DNA of 64,000 nucleotides, from the NCBI RefSeq assembly GCF_001625305.1, contig NW_017804653.1:102114-166113 (forward strand), written 5' to 3'. Below, piece by piece: positions 27,704-38,474 of the stretch (positions are counted from its first letter, which is position 1; the number at the start of each line of letters is the position of its first letter). The position numbers were made by a program, and so were the translations under genes. The notes beneath the pieces were generated by a model. The model was not told the DNA's origin and searched no databases. It worked only from the letters and a program-made list of their open reading frames with translations. This DNA comes from Branchiostoma belcheri. Taxonomy: Eukaryota; Chordata; Leptocardii; Amphioxiformes; Branchiostomatidae.

Positions 27704-30700
27704 GTGAGCTTCGACATAAAATATTATAGAAATATTAAAAATAATTTTTCTACATCATTTAGAGTACATTACCAGGTGAGCTTTGACATGAAATATTCTA
27801 GGAATACATAATTGTTTTTTATATTTACCAATACGGTTAATGACCTCAACCAGACGTCTGTCACCATGGTGACTAGTGTAGCGATACATCATGTTGCAAC
27901 TTTATAGCAGGAGGGATTTAGACTCCTGTCACCATATATATGAATGTGTAAAAATTAACAGAGCAGACCATATGCGAAGGTAAACATTATGCATTTGCTT
28001 TGCAAATGTTATCTTTCTAGTATATCAATTCATTTTATGACAAGAAAACAGAGAGATGTGTGATGTACTAGAAAATTATAAAGCGCACACCATTCAATCA
28101 GTACCAAGGACAAGGATAAAAACAAGTGCTGATGCACACAGCATTCAGTACCAAGGACAGGTACAACAGTGTCAGTGTGAACACTATTCTGTACTAAGGA
28201 AGGCCACAACGTTGCTAGAGTGTACACCATTCAGTACCAAGGACAGGTACAACAGTGTCCGTGTTCACACTTTTCTGTACTAAGGAAGGACACAACGTTG
28301 TTAGAGTGTACACCTTCAGTACCAAGGACAGGTACAACAGTGCCAGTGTGCACACTTTTTGTACTAAGGAAGGTCACAACGTTCTAGAGTGTACACCATT
28401 CAGTACCAAGGACAGATACAACAGTTTCAGTGTGCACACTTTTCTGTACTAAGGAAGACCACAACATTGCTAGAGTATACACCATTCAGTACCAAGGACA
28501 GGTACAACAGTGTCAGTGTGCACACTTTTATGTACTAAGGAAGGTCACAACGTTGCTGGAGTGTACTATTCAGTACCAAGGACAGGTACAACAGTGCTAC
28601 TGTGTATAAGCATTCAGTAAGGATTGCAGCACGGTATTGTCATAGTCCCGACTGAATTGTCGTCTGTTTTCTATCCTTTAGGTGTAAGTAAACAAGTTGC
28701 CCTGGTCAGTGTAGCTGAAAAGGGTTTCTTGCAGCTGCATCTAACGGTGAATGAAGAAGGTGGACACGCTTCTATGCCTAGATCTGAGTCAGCTATCGGT
28801 AAGTACAAGACTTAGTGTATTATTTCAGTCGGTTTAGTTATTCTTAAGGCCATGTTGATTTGATTGTATGGATGACATCCTCTGGGAACCCCAAAACTGA
28901 TGCGAGCGTGCGAATGAAAGAAAAGTTTTGCAAAAAAAAAAGTTATGAAATTATGAAATCTACGTGGTCATGAAGGTCGAACAAATGACACAGAGTATAG
29001 TATGGAGAATAATATACTATTCAAATTCTTTTCTTGACTATCATTGAATTTATTTTACAAGCTTTCCTATATATTAATTTATTGGCGTCGGTGGCGCAAC
29101 GGTTAGAGCGTTGGACTCGGAACCAATAGGTCCTGGGTTCGATACTCACCGTGGCCCGACGTTGTGCCCTTGGGAAAGGCACTTTACACGACTTCCCTCC
29201 CTGTACGGTGGAGTGACGCCCACTGAGCCTCTTAGACTTAGGCTAATTTGTCTAAATAAATGTGTGCCAAAAACACACTAAAGATTTGGTACACCAATGT
29301 GTCAACATCCGATCATAAGCCACCGTAATTTTTTTTCATTCATGATTTTTTAAATAATTTCCAACATGTAATCACAAGACGTGGTGACGGCACACTCTTT
29401 TTAAACTTATATTAATGCCGCCACCAACACAGGGGCCAATACAATACTCATTTTCACCTGAGCGAAGTGAGGAAAGTCGTGTAAAGTGCCTTTCCCAAGG
29501 GCACAAGATCGGTGGTATGTCAGGACTCGAACCCGGGACCTCTAGGTTCCGAGTCAAGCACTCTGCCGCTACGCCACACGACCCCACAATAATTCATTGA
29601 AATCCGTTACTGACCACTTAATCTTCCATGTCCCATTTGGTTACTGTAGGAATTCTATCCAAAGCTATCAGTAAGCTTGAGGACAGCCCGCATCCCAACA
29701 TGTTTAAGATGTTTGGCACGGGCCCGGAGACCCGGATGTTGGAGTACGTTGCCACGGAGATGACCTTACCCTACCGGATGTTGACCTCTAACCTCTGGCT
29801 CTTCTCCCCATTGGTTGGCTGGGTGTACTCAAAGAAGCCGCAGACCAACGCGTTCGCTCGGACGACGACCGCTCTGACGCGGTTCAACGCTGGGGTCAAG
29901 GATAACGTCATCTCTCCTGAGGCCACTGCCGTGATAGACCACCGGATACATCCAAGTTCAAGTGTGGAAGNNNNNNNNNNNNNNNNNNNNNNNNNNNNNN
30001 NNNNNNNNNNNNNNNNNNNNNNNNNNNNNNNNNNNNNNNNNNNNNNNNNNNNNNNNNNNNNNNNNNNNNNNNNNNNNNNNNNNNNNNNNNNNNNNNNNNN
30101 NNNNNNNNNNNNNNNNNNNNNNNNNATCCCAACATGTTTAAGTANGTTTGGGCACGGGGCCCGGAGACCCGGATGTTGGAGTACGTTGCCACGGAGATGA
30201 CCTTATCCTACCGGATGTTGACCTCTAACCTCTGGCTCTTCTCCCCATTGGTTGGCTGGGTGTACTCAAAGAAGCCGCAGACCAACGCGTTCGCTCGGAC
30301 GACGACCGCTCTGACGCGGTTCAACGCTGGGGTCAAGGATAACGTCATCTCTCCTGAGGCCACGGCCGTGATAGACCACCGGATACATCCAAGTTCAAGT
30401 GTGGAAGAAGTAATTGAATTTGACCGCAAGGTCATCAATGATCCCAGGGTCAAGTTCAATGTCATCAACAACATGGAACCTTCCCCGACGTCACCTTACG
30501 GAAAGGATTCTCCCACATATATGCTGCTACAGAAGACTATTCAGCAGGTAGTGTGTTTCAGATGTGCTGTTTCTGTTCTCTTAATGTACTGTTTCTGTAC
30601 TCTTACTGTACTGTTTTTTCGTCCTGCTAGCATGCTACATATTCAAAGGGCTATAAAGACCCTGATAGTATATTATACCAGAATAGGCTGGCATTCCAAC

Positions 30701-31520
30701 GTACTAGCATGCGTAGAGCATTTTTATGTTTACCGAAGGAAAACATATTGTTTTTGCTCTGTTTCTTTCTCTTCTTCTTCTCCAAACAGTGACCTATGAC
30801 CTGACCAATGAAATGATTTGTTGACGTCTGTCACCATGGTGACTGGTGTTGGGTTACATAATGTTGCAATCTCATGGTCTGCTCTGCTCCCGTCACCATA
30901 TACTAGTAGTACATGTATGTGACTGTGTTTGAGTAAAAATTAACATGGCAGACCATGTTCAAAGGTAAACATTATGCATTTGCTTTGCAAATGTTACTTC
31001 TCTAGTTCTTAGTTACGTCTATAAGGTTTAGACATCCAGGTTGAGATACACAAGAAAACAGTTACTCAAGCAACTGGATAGATTTTGGAAACTGCCAGAC
31101 GTTTCAAGTAGCATCCACTAATTTACTGACCAAAAGTAGTGGATGCTACATGTAACTTGAAAGTAATGACAGTTTTCAAAATATATCTAGTTGCTTGAGT
31201 AAATGTTTTCTGGTGCATTTTTCTCAATAGTATATGTAATGTTATCGAAATGTTGTACACAGATCTACCCTGATGCCCTGGTGACCCCCACATTTATGGT
31301 AGCCAACACGGACACACGCCACTACTGGAGCCTCAGCAGCGCCATCTACCGGTTCAACCCATATGTCATGACGCCTTCCGATCTACCACGATTCCACGGT
31401 CTGAACGAGAGGATATCTGTGCAGAACTACGAAAGGGTCATGAACTTTTACTATCACCTCATCGTGAATATGGATGAGCCATTGGAAATAAAAAGACATG
31501 GGCATGAAGATGAACTATAG
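26992..31520 (+). CDS. PM20D1: PM20D1-type N-fatty-acyl amino acid synthase/hydrolase (M20 peptidase family)
   Basis: Zinc enzyme that, in vertebrates, joins and splits fatty acids and amino acids; secreted there. Exons: 26992-27703, 28682-28798, 29650-30547 (holding a 155-bp N gap and a duplicated block) and 31263-31520. With the duplicate removed (29650-29970 plus 30408-30547) the frame is continuous: 515 residues against 502 in human. The start is the first in-frame ATG after an in-frame stop at 26920. Residues 8-30 are hydrophobic (signal peptide or anchor). M20 metal and catalytic residues are present: H132 and D134 (SHLDVVP), D165 (GRGTIDAKHS), E199/E200 (GHDEETSG), D226 (FILDEG) and the C-terminal His in RFHGLNERIS. 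GGHASMP is in the lid domain. All four junctions have GT-AG signals. Looks functional. Confidence 0.95.
27820..28018 (+). mobile_element. Family D MITE, copy 4, in PM20D1
   Basis: From the decayed GGTTAATGACCT motif through ACGTCTGTCACCATGGTGAC to TTATGCATTTGCTTTGCAAA. Confidence 0.72.
28085..28620 (+). repeat. ~88-bp minisatellite, about 6 copies (PM20D1 intron between exons 2 and 3)
   Basis: Each unit holds 'CAGTACCAAGGACAGGTACA' and the related 'GTACTAAGGAAGG', plus GAGTGTACACC. The core resembles the 43-bp minisatellite in ODAD2 intron 8. Ends about 60 bp before exon 3. Confidence 0.93.
28682..28798 (+). CDS. PM20D1: PM20D1 exon 3
   Basis: Acceptor TATCCTTTAG, donor GTAAGT. Encodes VSKQVALVSVAEKGFLQLHL TVNEEGGHASMPRSESAIG, matching human AMIAVSEKGSMNLMLQVN ... 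GHSSAPPKETSIG, the start of the lid domain. Confidence 0.94.
28848..29060 (+). mobile_element. GGCCATGTTGATTT-family MITE, truncated
   Basis: Starts GGCCATGTTGATTTGATTGT ATGGATGACATCC; interior matches 18942-19341 in reverse order; the second terminus is missing. Confidence 0.7.
29085..29310 (+). mobile_element. tRNA-derived SINE (GGAAAGGCACTTTACACG family), plus
   Basis: Head GGTGGCGCAACGGTTAGAGC (A box) and GGGTTCGATACTC (B box); body GGGAAAGGCACTTTACACG; tail with GTGCCAAAAACACAC..AGATTTGGT. Confidence 0.82.
29405..29590 (-). mobile_element. tRNA-derived SINE, minus, inverted against its neighbour
   Basis: Minus strand: TGTGGCGTAGCGGCAGAGTG (A box), CCCGGGTTCGAGTCC (B box), then the same GGGAAAGGCACTTTACACG body. 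It ends about 60 bp before PM20D1 exon 4. Confidence 0.82.
29650..30547 (+). CDS. PM20D1: PM20D1 exon 4, split by a gap and partly duplicated
   Basis: Encodes ILSKAISKLEDSPHPNMFKM ..., NLWLFSPLVGWVYSKKPQTN, TTTALTRFNAGVKDNVISPE, HRIHPSSSVEEVIEF and SPTYMLLQKTIQQ. The block 29695-29970 recurs at 30126-30407 after the N run, with two point differences and a ragged start containing an extra N. The true exon is probably 461 bp. Confidence 0.9.
29971..30125. other. Assembly gap (155 N)
   Basis: Run of N inside PM20D1 exon 4. The bases on its right repeat those on its left, so the gap is probably a false join rather than missing sequence. Confidence 0.98.
30720..31006 (+). mobile_element. Family D MITE, copy 5, in PM20D1 intron before exon 5
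   Basis: TTTATGTTTACCGAAGGAAA at one end and AAGGTAAACATTATGCATTT GC at the other; short ATGTTTACC inverted ends; IR1 motif decayed here. Confidence 0.78.
31050..31216. repeat. Long inverted repeat, about 75-bp arms
   Basis: CAAGAAAACAGTTACTCAAG ... GTAGCATCCACTA is mirrored by TAGTGGATGCTAC ... CTTGAGTAAATGTTTTCTGG with a ~15-bp loop. A half copy is seen at about 33265-33400. It lies just before the last PM20D1 exon. Confidence 0.85.
31263..31520 (+). CDS. PM20D1: PM20D1 exon 5 (last)
   Basis: Acceptor GTTGTACACAG. Encodes IYPDALVTPTFMVANTDTRH YWSLSSAIYRFNPYVMTPSD, then RFHGLNERISVQNYERVMNF and a short acidic tail ending HGHEDEL with TAG. Human has RFYPIYIQPEDFKRIHGVNE at this place. Confidence 0.95.
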   Translation: MYPDALVTPTFMVANTDTRHYWSLSSAIYRFNPYVMTPSDLPRFHGLNERISVQNYERVMNFYYHLIVNMDEPLEIKRHGHEDEL

Positions 31521-32045
31521 AAAAAACTATAGCTGTTTAAGGCTGTCATATATGCATATAGAGGTTGTTGATGTAGAGGTTTGCTACTCTAAACGTTTGT
31601 TTGTGCAAATAATTATTCCCCGTAATTATAATGTAGTTAGATGCCAGTTACAAATCAGAAGCCCAAATTTGATATTTATGTTTACCGAAGGAAAACATAT
31701 CGTTTTTGCTCTGTTTCCTCTTCTTCTTCTCAAAGCCTATAAGGTCAATGCCTTGAAACAGACGCCTGTCACCATGGTGACTAGTGTAGGGTTACATCAT
31801 GTTGCAATTTAATAGCAGGAGGGATTTAGACTCCTGCTGTCTGGCCATATATATGAATGCGTTTGAGTAAGAATTAACAGAGCAGACCATATGCGAAGGT
31901 AAACATTATGCATTTGCTTTGCAAATAATACCTTTCTAGTTCAAGATTATTAACTGTAAATATGGAAAGCTGTACCTAAGGAGGGATAATTTTATGTCAT
32001 AGAAATATAGACGCTTTGACAATAAAGCATTGAAGAAACGAAGAT
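31521..32045 (+). other. PM20D1: PM20D1 3' UTR with AATAAA signal
   Basis: AATAAA at 32021-32026 lies about 500 bp after the stop codon. A full-length MITE (31675-31940) sits between stop and signal, so the mature 3' UTR should carry it. Confidence 0.6.
31675..31940 (+). mobile_element. Family D MITE, copy 6, in PM20D1 3' UTR
   Basis: Full length: TATGTTTACCGAAGGAAAAC ATATCG to GGTAAACATTATGCATTTGC; IR1 partly lost (AAGGTCAATGCCTT). Confidence 0.78.
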
Positions 32046-32049
32046 GGAT

Positions 32050-32650
32050 AGTCTGACTATACTCTGTTAGACATGAGCTTGAAAGTGTTGAAGTTTATCT
32101 TCAATGAAACATAGAAGGCAATATGGTCTTATTTATTGTGCAAGAACCTTAGGCATTTTGCCAAAGTGTCATGTACACTGTGCTAGACCGATAAAATAAC
32201 AAGGAAATGTTGAAGTTATGCTTGTTAGCTGCCCTGGTCTATATTGTCAATAGACTAGTGACAACTTCTCTTTTTAACCTATGATAACCCAACATCTAAA
32301 CAAGCGATAGAGGCAAGACATAGACTCCTACGTACAACCTCAGTTCACAAGGTCTTGACATGTTTGCTAGCCTGCCTTTTAGACCCTCTTACAGATAACA
32401 ATCTTTGATGCCCACTTGGCGTCAGAATACGCACGTTAAAACAGCAAAGTTGGGCTGACAAAGAGAAAACGGTCGCTAGTGGATAACCTATGCCCCCTAG
32501 GGGCAGTAATGGAACAGTCTGACGGAGTTGCATGAGATACCTTCTTTAAAACCCTGTCACATTTCCAAGAAGCTGAGCAGCCTTTGCCCTTATTTCTTAG
32601 ATAAAATGCCGTCTTGTGTGTTGTTAAGACACGCACGCCATACACATGCT
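32050..32650. other. Intergenic, nothing recognised
   Basis: No ORF with splice support and no clear repeat. Confidence 0.5.
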
Positions 32651-32657
32651 TAAGTGC

Positions 32658-32968
32658 CCTATCAAGAATCTACAGCAAATGTACAGCTTTTCACATATAC
32701 AAGTACGTTTCTTTGCAACTTAAAAACTTGTGGTTATCAAAAATCTACAGCAACTGCAAAGCTTTTCACATATACAAGTACGTTTTTTTGCAACTTAAAA
32801 ACTTGTGGTTATCAAAAATCTACAGCAACTGCAAAGCTTTTCACATATACAAGTACGTTTCTTTGCAATTTAAAAACTTGTGGTTATCAAAAATCTACAG
32901 CAAATGTACAGCTTTTCACATATACGAGTACGTTTCTTTGCAATTTGAAAACTTGTGGTTGGCAATGA
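32658..32968 (+). repeat. 75-bp tandem repeat, 4 copies
   Basis: Units start at about 32668, 32743, 32818 and 32893, sharing ATCTACAGCAA..GT/CAAAGCTTTTCACATATAC. The period is a multiple of 3, so two frames look like repeat proteins; no other gene signs. Confidence 0.95.
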
Positions 32969-33059
32969 CGCCAGTGTAAGACAGCGCTTTCTTGACATTA
33001 AAGAAGACGACGCCTTAAGGAGATGTACTTAAGACTTATGATGCAAGAGTCTGTCTGAG

Positions 33060-34930
33060 GAACTTGTAATTACTTCCACTGACGCACACCAGCAACCGTT
33101 GCCTTCTCCTAAGCACAATTAACGACAGAACTTCAGAAGTTGAGAAGAGGGAAGTACAAGTTCTAATGAGCCACGTGGCATCAAACGAGGGTAGATACCT
33201 TCCAACTTCATCTCATGTACATATTAATTCATAGTTTTTTTATAAACACGTGCTAAACTACATATTCCGCCAGTCGTTGACAAAAAGTAAAGGATGCTAC
33301 TTGAAACGTCTGACAGTTTCCACAATTTGTCTAGTTGCTTGAGAAACTTTTCTTGAGGACCTTCCAACTTAGTTCTTGTCATTTGACGGTTGGACAGTAT
33401 TACCGTTATGTGCGTGACAAAAAGCAATCTCAAAGAAGTCCATGAAAGGACTCTAAAGAAGTCTGAAAATTTCCTCGCTGCAACATAACTGAACTTATAA
33501 GTAGGGTATAAAATTTCTTCTTACACAACCAGTAAGGTTCTCACCTGCTTATGTTTCGATGTCTATCATGAACTTATAAGTGCATTTTGTATGTCGACAA
33601 ACATTTGTAATGAAACAAGTGGCATCAACCGAGAGCAGACCTTCCCACCTGGTTCTGGTCATCTAAAGCCTATACAGTAAGGCTGAGACTTTACTGTAAA
33701 GACTTTAAAGCAATCTCGCGGTAGTCCCTATATTCTCTGTAGAACAACTTCAGTCGACAAGAGAGAAGAGGGAACTTGTAAGTCTTAATGAACCACATGG
33801 CATCAAACGAGACCTTCCAACGTGGTTCTAGTCATCTAACGGTTGAACAGTAACAGTAATGTGCGTGACTTGAAAGTCTTATAGAAGTCCCTGACTTTGA
33901 AGCAAGGAAGTTGCTATTGGAAGTACCATACAGTCTTCGCTGGTACGTGGCGTTAAGGTTCACAAATTGTGTCCTTTTTTCAAGTGACTGCAATTAAGGA
34001 CTGAAAAGTAACCATAAGGAAGTCTGTATCTTCTCCATAGCACAAGGAATACACTTGAGTCCAGGAAAGAGGATCTTAGTTCTAATTCATGAAATGTTTA
34101 AGTATGTGGCATCAGTCTACAGAAAATGACTTCCCATCCGTTCTTTTTATCAACCATTCACGTGCTAATAAACCTGACTTTGAAGCAAGGAAGTTGCTAA
34201 TAGAAGGACCGGAGGCGAGACACTCCATACATTCTTCGCTGGTACGTGGCGTTAAGGTTCACAAATTGTGTCCTTTTTTCAAGTGACTACAATTAAGGAC
34301 TGAAAAGTAACCATAAGGAAGTCTGTATCTTCTCCATAGCACAAGGACTACACTTAAGTCCAGGAAACAAGATCTAAGCTCTAATTTATGAAATATTTAA
34401 GTACTTGGCAGCAAACTACAGAAAATGACTTCCCATCCGTTCTTTTCATTCGCCATTCGAGTGATAATGAATGTGACTTTGAAGCAAGGAAGTTGCTAAT
34501 GGAAGGACCGGAGGCAAGGCACTCTATGGATTGTGTCCTTTATTATTCAGCAAGTGACTTCACAACACTTAAGGGCTGAAAAGTGACCACAAGGATGTCC
34601 ATAGTTTCTCCATTGCACTTCAGATAATGTCTTTTGCATTCACCATTCACGTGATAATGAGCGTAACTTTGAAGCAAGGAAGTTGGTAATACAAGGACCG
34701 GAGGCAAGACACTCTAAGGATCATAAATTGTATCCTTTTTTGAGCAATTAACTACACAACACTTAAGGACTGAAAAGTGACCACAAGGATGTCCATAGTT
34801 TCTCCATTGCACTTCAAATAATGTCTTTGCCTCTGTTCTTTTGCATTCGGCATTCACGTGATTATGAGCGTGACTTTGAAGCAAGGAAGTTGGTAATAGA
34901 AGGACCTGAGGCGAGGCCTTGTAGTGTCAC
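33060..34930 (+). repeat. Diverged tandem array, ~200-300-bp units
   Basis: 'GACTTTGAAGCAAGGAAGTT G' recurs at about 33895, 34170, 34475, 34665 and 34870 with following GGACCGGAGGC. Upstream, 'GGCATCAAACGAG' and 'CCTTCCAAC.T.GTTCT.GTCAT' words recur at lower similarity. No coding signal. Confidence 0.75.
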
Positions 34931-35655
34931 TCCGCACAGATAGGTACGCGTGATCTGAGACGAAGGCTGGGATGAAGACGACAGCTTCCTTAATTAGGTA
35001 GGAAAATATTCTATACAACTTGAGATGGCCTTCGTGAACACGGTGCTCATAGCTTCGCAAGCATATGCATGGCAATTTAGTGTAGGAATGCGAATATAGT
35101 TTTTATTCGTCAAATACATCAGTCCATCAGACTCTACAATCAGACTGTATAATGAGAATGGTACCTGTTATGTCTGAGATGTACAGTTCATATAGAAGTA
35201 TGTGTATATATTTATGTATGTATGTAACGAAATGTAATGTTATGTGTTTATTTTGATATTGTAACTATCAGTGTCATTCAGGCAACGTTATGTATGTCTG
35301 CAATGTTGATATAATAATAAAGAATTGGAACAAACAGGAATAGCGCCAAGATGTGTATGCCAATGCGAAGGCTATGAGGGGACAATGTGCAAGTACAATG
35401 TTGTTTTCGTTTATCAAATAAGAACGAAAATATCACAAATCTTAAAACTTCGGGTACACTGATATTTGTAATCTAAAAGATGTGTATTTCGTAAGACGTC
35501 CAAAATTGCCATTTGGTTGTAATAGGATAAAGTCATTTCACTTGATATATAGTGTATTACTGAGACGTATTGCTAATAAAAACTATATAAGAACTAGGTA
35601 TCATTTCTTGTTTAACAACTTGAAGATTTATGATGTCAAAATTTGAAGATGTACA
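34931..35655. other. Intergenic, nothing recognised
   Basis: AT-rich sequence with no recognised element or ORF. An AATAAAGAATTGGAAC string lies near 35320 but no upstream gene was found for it. Confidence 0.5.
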
Positions 35656-35657
35656 TG

Positions 35658-35759
35658 TAGGAACCTTGTTTTTGTAGGCCCGCCTTGTATTTTTCGTCCT
35701 GTCGCTTTAGATTTGGAGTCTGCGGAGGATGTCATCCATAAAATTTAGCTGCTGTGGCC
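35658..35759 (-). mobile_element. GGCCACAGCAAG-family MITE, terminal fragment
   Basis: GAACCTTG..AGGCCCGCCTTG to GGATGTCATCCATAAAATTT and CTGTGGCC. Confidence 0.68.
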
Positions 35760-35990
35760 CAACCTTCACACGTCCACCCCAAGGATACGCCTCGGTCCCC
35801 TTCTAACGACCGGGTTCGGGAGGAAGCGTGACAAATGTGCGGTTCATTACGGGATGTCAGCGGTGGGGGGAACAGACGAGGTGTCGCGGGGAATCAATAA
35901 CAGGACGCAGCGGAGGGTGGCACCTCGGGCGCTGCTTCAACATAATTTGTTTTTGTGGCTGCGGTGTGAGTGTCCGTATGTGTGTGTGTG
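35760..35990. other. GC-rich island
   Basis: About 230 bp clearly richer in G+C and CpG than its surroundings, placed between a MITE fragment and the GT repeat. Could be an orphan promoter or conserved element; no exon recognised. Confidence 0.35.
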
Positions 35991-36002
35991 CTTCTGCGAT
36001 TC

Positions 36003-36051
<49 letters not shown>

Positions 36052-36143
36052 TGAGTGTGTGTGTGTGTGTTGGGGTGCTGGTGTGTACATGTACGTGTGT
36101 ACGTGTGTGTATGTGTACATGTACCTGTTTGTTTGTGTGTGTG

Positions 36144-36235
<92 letters not shown>
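36003..36235 (+). repeat. (GT)n microsatellite, ~230 bp
   Basis: Two long GT runs (36003-36050, about 36147-36234) with an interrupted middle. Source of false CVCVCV and HTHTHT ORFs. Confidence 0.97.
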
Positions 36236-36236
<1 letters not shown>

Positions 36237-36746
36237 TTTTTGTTTGTGTTTCCTTGATTTGCTGTATGAGTATTTACGTTACGTCAGCTGCTATAAATAT
36301 TAAGACAAATTTTGTATTATCATTTTAAAAATATAATTTAAAAACATTAGGGGCAATGGGGTGAAATTTGCCATTCCATTTCTATTTAGTTATTTCTCTG
36401 TTTTTCGGTGATGCTGAATTAGTATCGCTAAAACTTACGTAAGGATTTTGAAAAACACCATGTTTTAGTTATTGGCAACGTGGAACACAACCTAGATATA
36501 AAATTTCATATCCGGATGTCTGTAAACATGAACATCTGCAGGCAGCATATGCATAATGAGCACACGGTTGGCAGATATATTTAGGCCATAGCTAGAAAGT
36601 AATCATTTGGCTCCTTTGTGTCCCTGACTACACACACACAATTACCAACACCTCAAGGCGTCTAGCATTTACGGGCATTTTGGCACCGGATTTCTGGATA
36701 AAGTTTGACGCCATTAGCGTATGTTTTCGATCTCCTTCCAAGGCCC

Positions 36747-37018
36747 TACACACGCTAGCCTGGTATCCGGTCTGATCGTGGTCGGGGCTGCAAGAGCTCT
36801 GTCCCGCCCGCCTCACATAGGTTTCCCGGTGTGAATTTCACGAGAGATTGATTAGCCCTCAACTAAATCCACAAGCATACTGTCTCTTATTAGCGTAACA
36901 CTCCTACCGGGACGGCCTGTTGCACTAGGCGGGGTGGAGCTATTAGAGCCCCCGAAGACACAGCCTGCCTGAACACCCCCCCAATCACGTAAGACTGGAT
37001 ACCAGGCTATACACACGC
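36747..37018. mobile_element. 254-bp MITE with TAGCCTGGTATCC ends and 9-bp target duplication
   Basis: The element (36756-37009) begins TAGCCTGGTATCCGGTCT and ends AGACTGGATACCAGGCTA, an 18-bp inverted repeat with one mismatch. TACACACGC flanks both sides (36747-36755, 37010-37018). A 9-bp duplication would fit a Mutator-like transposase; 8 bp (hAT) is also possible. Confidence 0.85.
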
Positions 37019-37884
37019 CAGAAGGTACTCTAAATCAAGGTCTCCTACTTTGTGAACTGGGGCATTCTCAGGGAATTGCATATCGATTCGGTCTTCGTCT
37101 AGTGATGGGTTGGTCATGTCTGGACTTGATCGCACATGGGCCGGGACCCTATATAGTAACTATCGTCATATTTCCTGAGGAGACATTGTGGCCGATAGGG
37201 TTAAAGGGTCGAGAATAGGGTACATGAACAGTAACCATATCCATGTCTGAATGGACAACAAACTTACATGTAGCCTATAACCTATAGCTATTTGCTGAGG
37301 GACGAAAGAGACTCGGCAGCTAGAAAAGGTTCATAAAAGCTGAGGTCACATTTCCAAACCGGGGCCCGATCGGGCAGTCTTATGGAACAAAAAGTATGAT
37401 ATAAAAGACAACAAAGCACAAAAAAATAGAATAAAATGATAATGGAACCTATTTTTAAAAAATTGAGTACTAGGGTATTCTTTATAATTTACTCGGGTAT
37501 AGTCGAGGTTTGGGTCTTTATGCCAGCATCAGTCATTTCTGGCGGAAATTTTTTTTTCTATGGGATTATCCTACGCAAAAATTCACAATTTGTGCATTAA
37601 TTTTGGAGTGAAAATAAGTTTTTTCTGTTAATTTTATCAAAATTAAAAAGGTTGAAGAAACCAAACTCAGTTGGTCTTGTAGCTGAAGAGATATCCTTTC
37701 GTCCCGTATACAGTTATTTTCCTTCCGAATTATTCCACGGCAGAGACGGTCGCTAGACTTGAGGGTGCGCAGCTTCGAATAGAAGCGCCAAATAAACTGG
37801 GGTGTGCCCCTCAAAATCCCTAGAAACTACTAAAACCCTCGCCATGACCGCCCAAAGAACACATAGCTGGGTTATTATCTTGAA

Positions 37885-38070
37885 AGTTCATCTGTGTTGG
37901 TAGAAATCATTATGAAGCAAGTTTAAACTGTAATATTCAACACAATAAATTGGACTCACCCAACTTTCGACTGTACAACTCCAGTCTTTGTCAAGGAATG
38001 AGTTGTACAGTCAAAAATTCAATTTATTGTGTTGGATATTACAGTTTAAACTTGCTTCATAGCTGGGCTA
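37885..38070. repeat. Long palindromic element, ~60-bp arms
   Basis: ATGAAGCAAGTTTAAACTGT AATATT..AACACAATAAATTG at 37912 is inverted at 38015-38060, and GACTGTACAACT (37969) is inverted as AGTTGTACAGTC (38001). The TTCATCTGTGTTGGTAG edge recurs near 55765 and 60965. Confidence 0.85.
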
Positions 38071-38474
38071 TGTTCATGTCCAATTTTCCTGACCTTAACT
38101 AATAAAATATATCATCAGCGACTTTGAATAAAAATGTTTAAAATACGAATGTCCCATTTACCATGTCCCTAGGCTAGGATTGGATTCCAAGAAGTCTTTG
38201 AATGTAACTAATATTTAATATTCTGAAAAACAGGAAATCATGTTAGTCCCGTAAAGTACCTAAACCCCCTGCCAGCTATTAGCAGCTTTGAGTCAAGACC
38301 CTTTTTTTGGTATCAGATTCCATGGTTTTAGTCGGACGGGAAACGTGTAAGCTTTGAAGGCCACTGTGCGTTAAACAAAATAGGTACAAGGCAAGCTTTA
38401 GCGTATGTATTTCCTTGCAAACCTTCGCATTGGCACCTTTACGTAAGATCTTCACCAATCTATGTACCTTTCTG

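Noticed and set aside
29085-29160. tRNA gene
   Set aside because: A and B boxes are present but the fold is imperfect and a SINE body follows; similar heads recur at 12330, 29405, 41098 and 62080.
29628-30200. 190-codon ORF running through the N gap
   Set aside because: The reading crosses unknown bases and a duplicated block; the real exon is 461 bp.
32614-32979. Repeat-protein-like ORFs (121 and 104 codons)
   Set aside because: 75-bp tandem repeat read in two frames; no upstream gene structure.
35828-36328. CVCVCV / HTHTHT ORFs
   Set aside because: Products of the (GT)n microsatellite.
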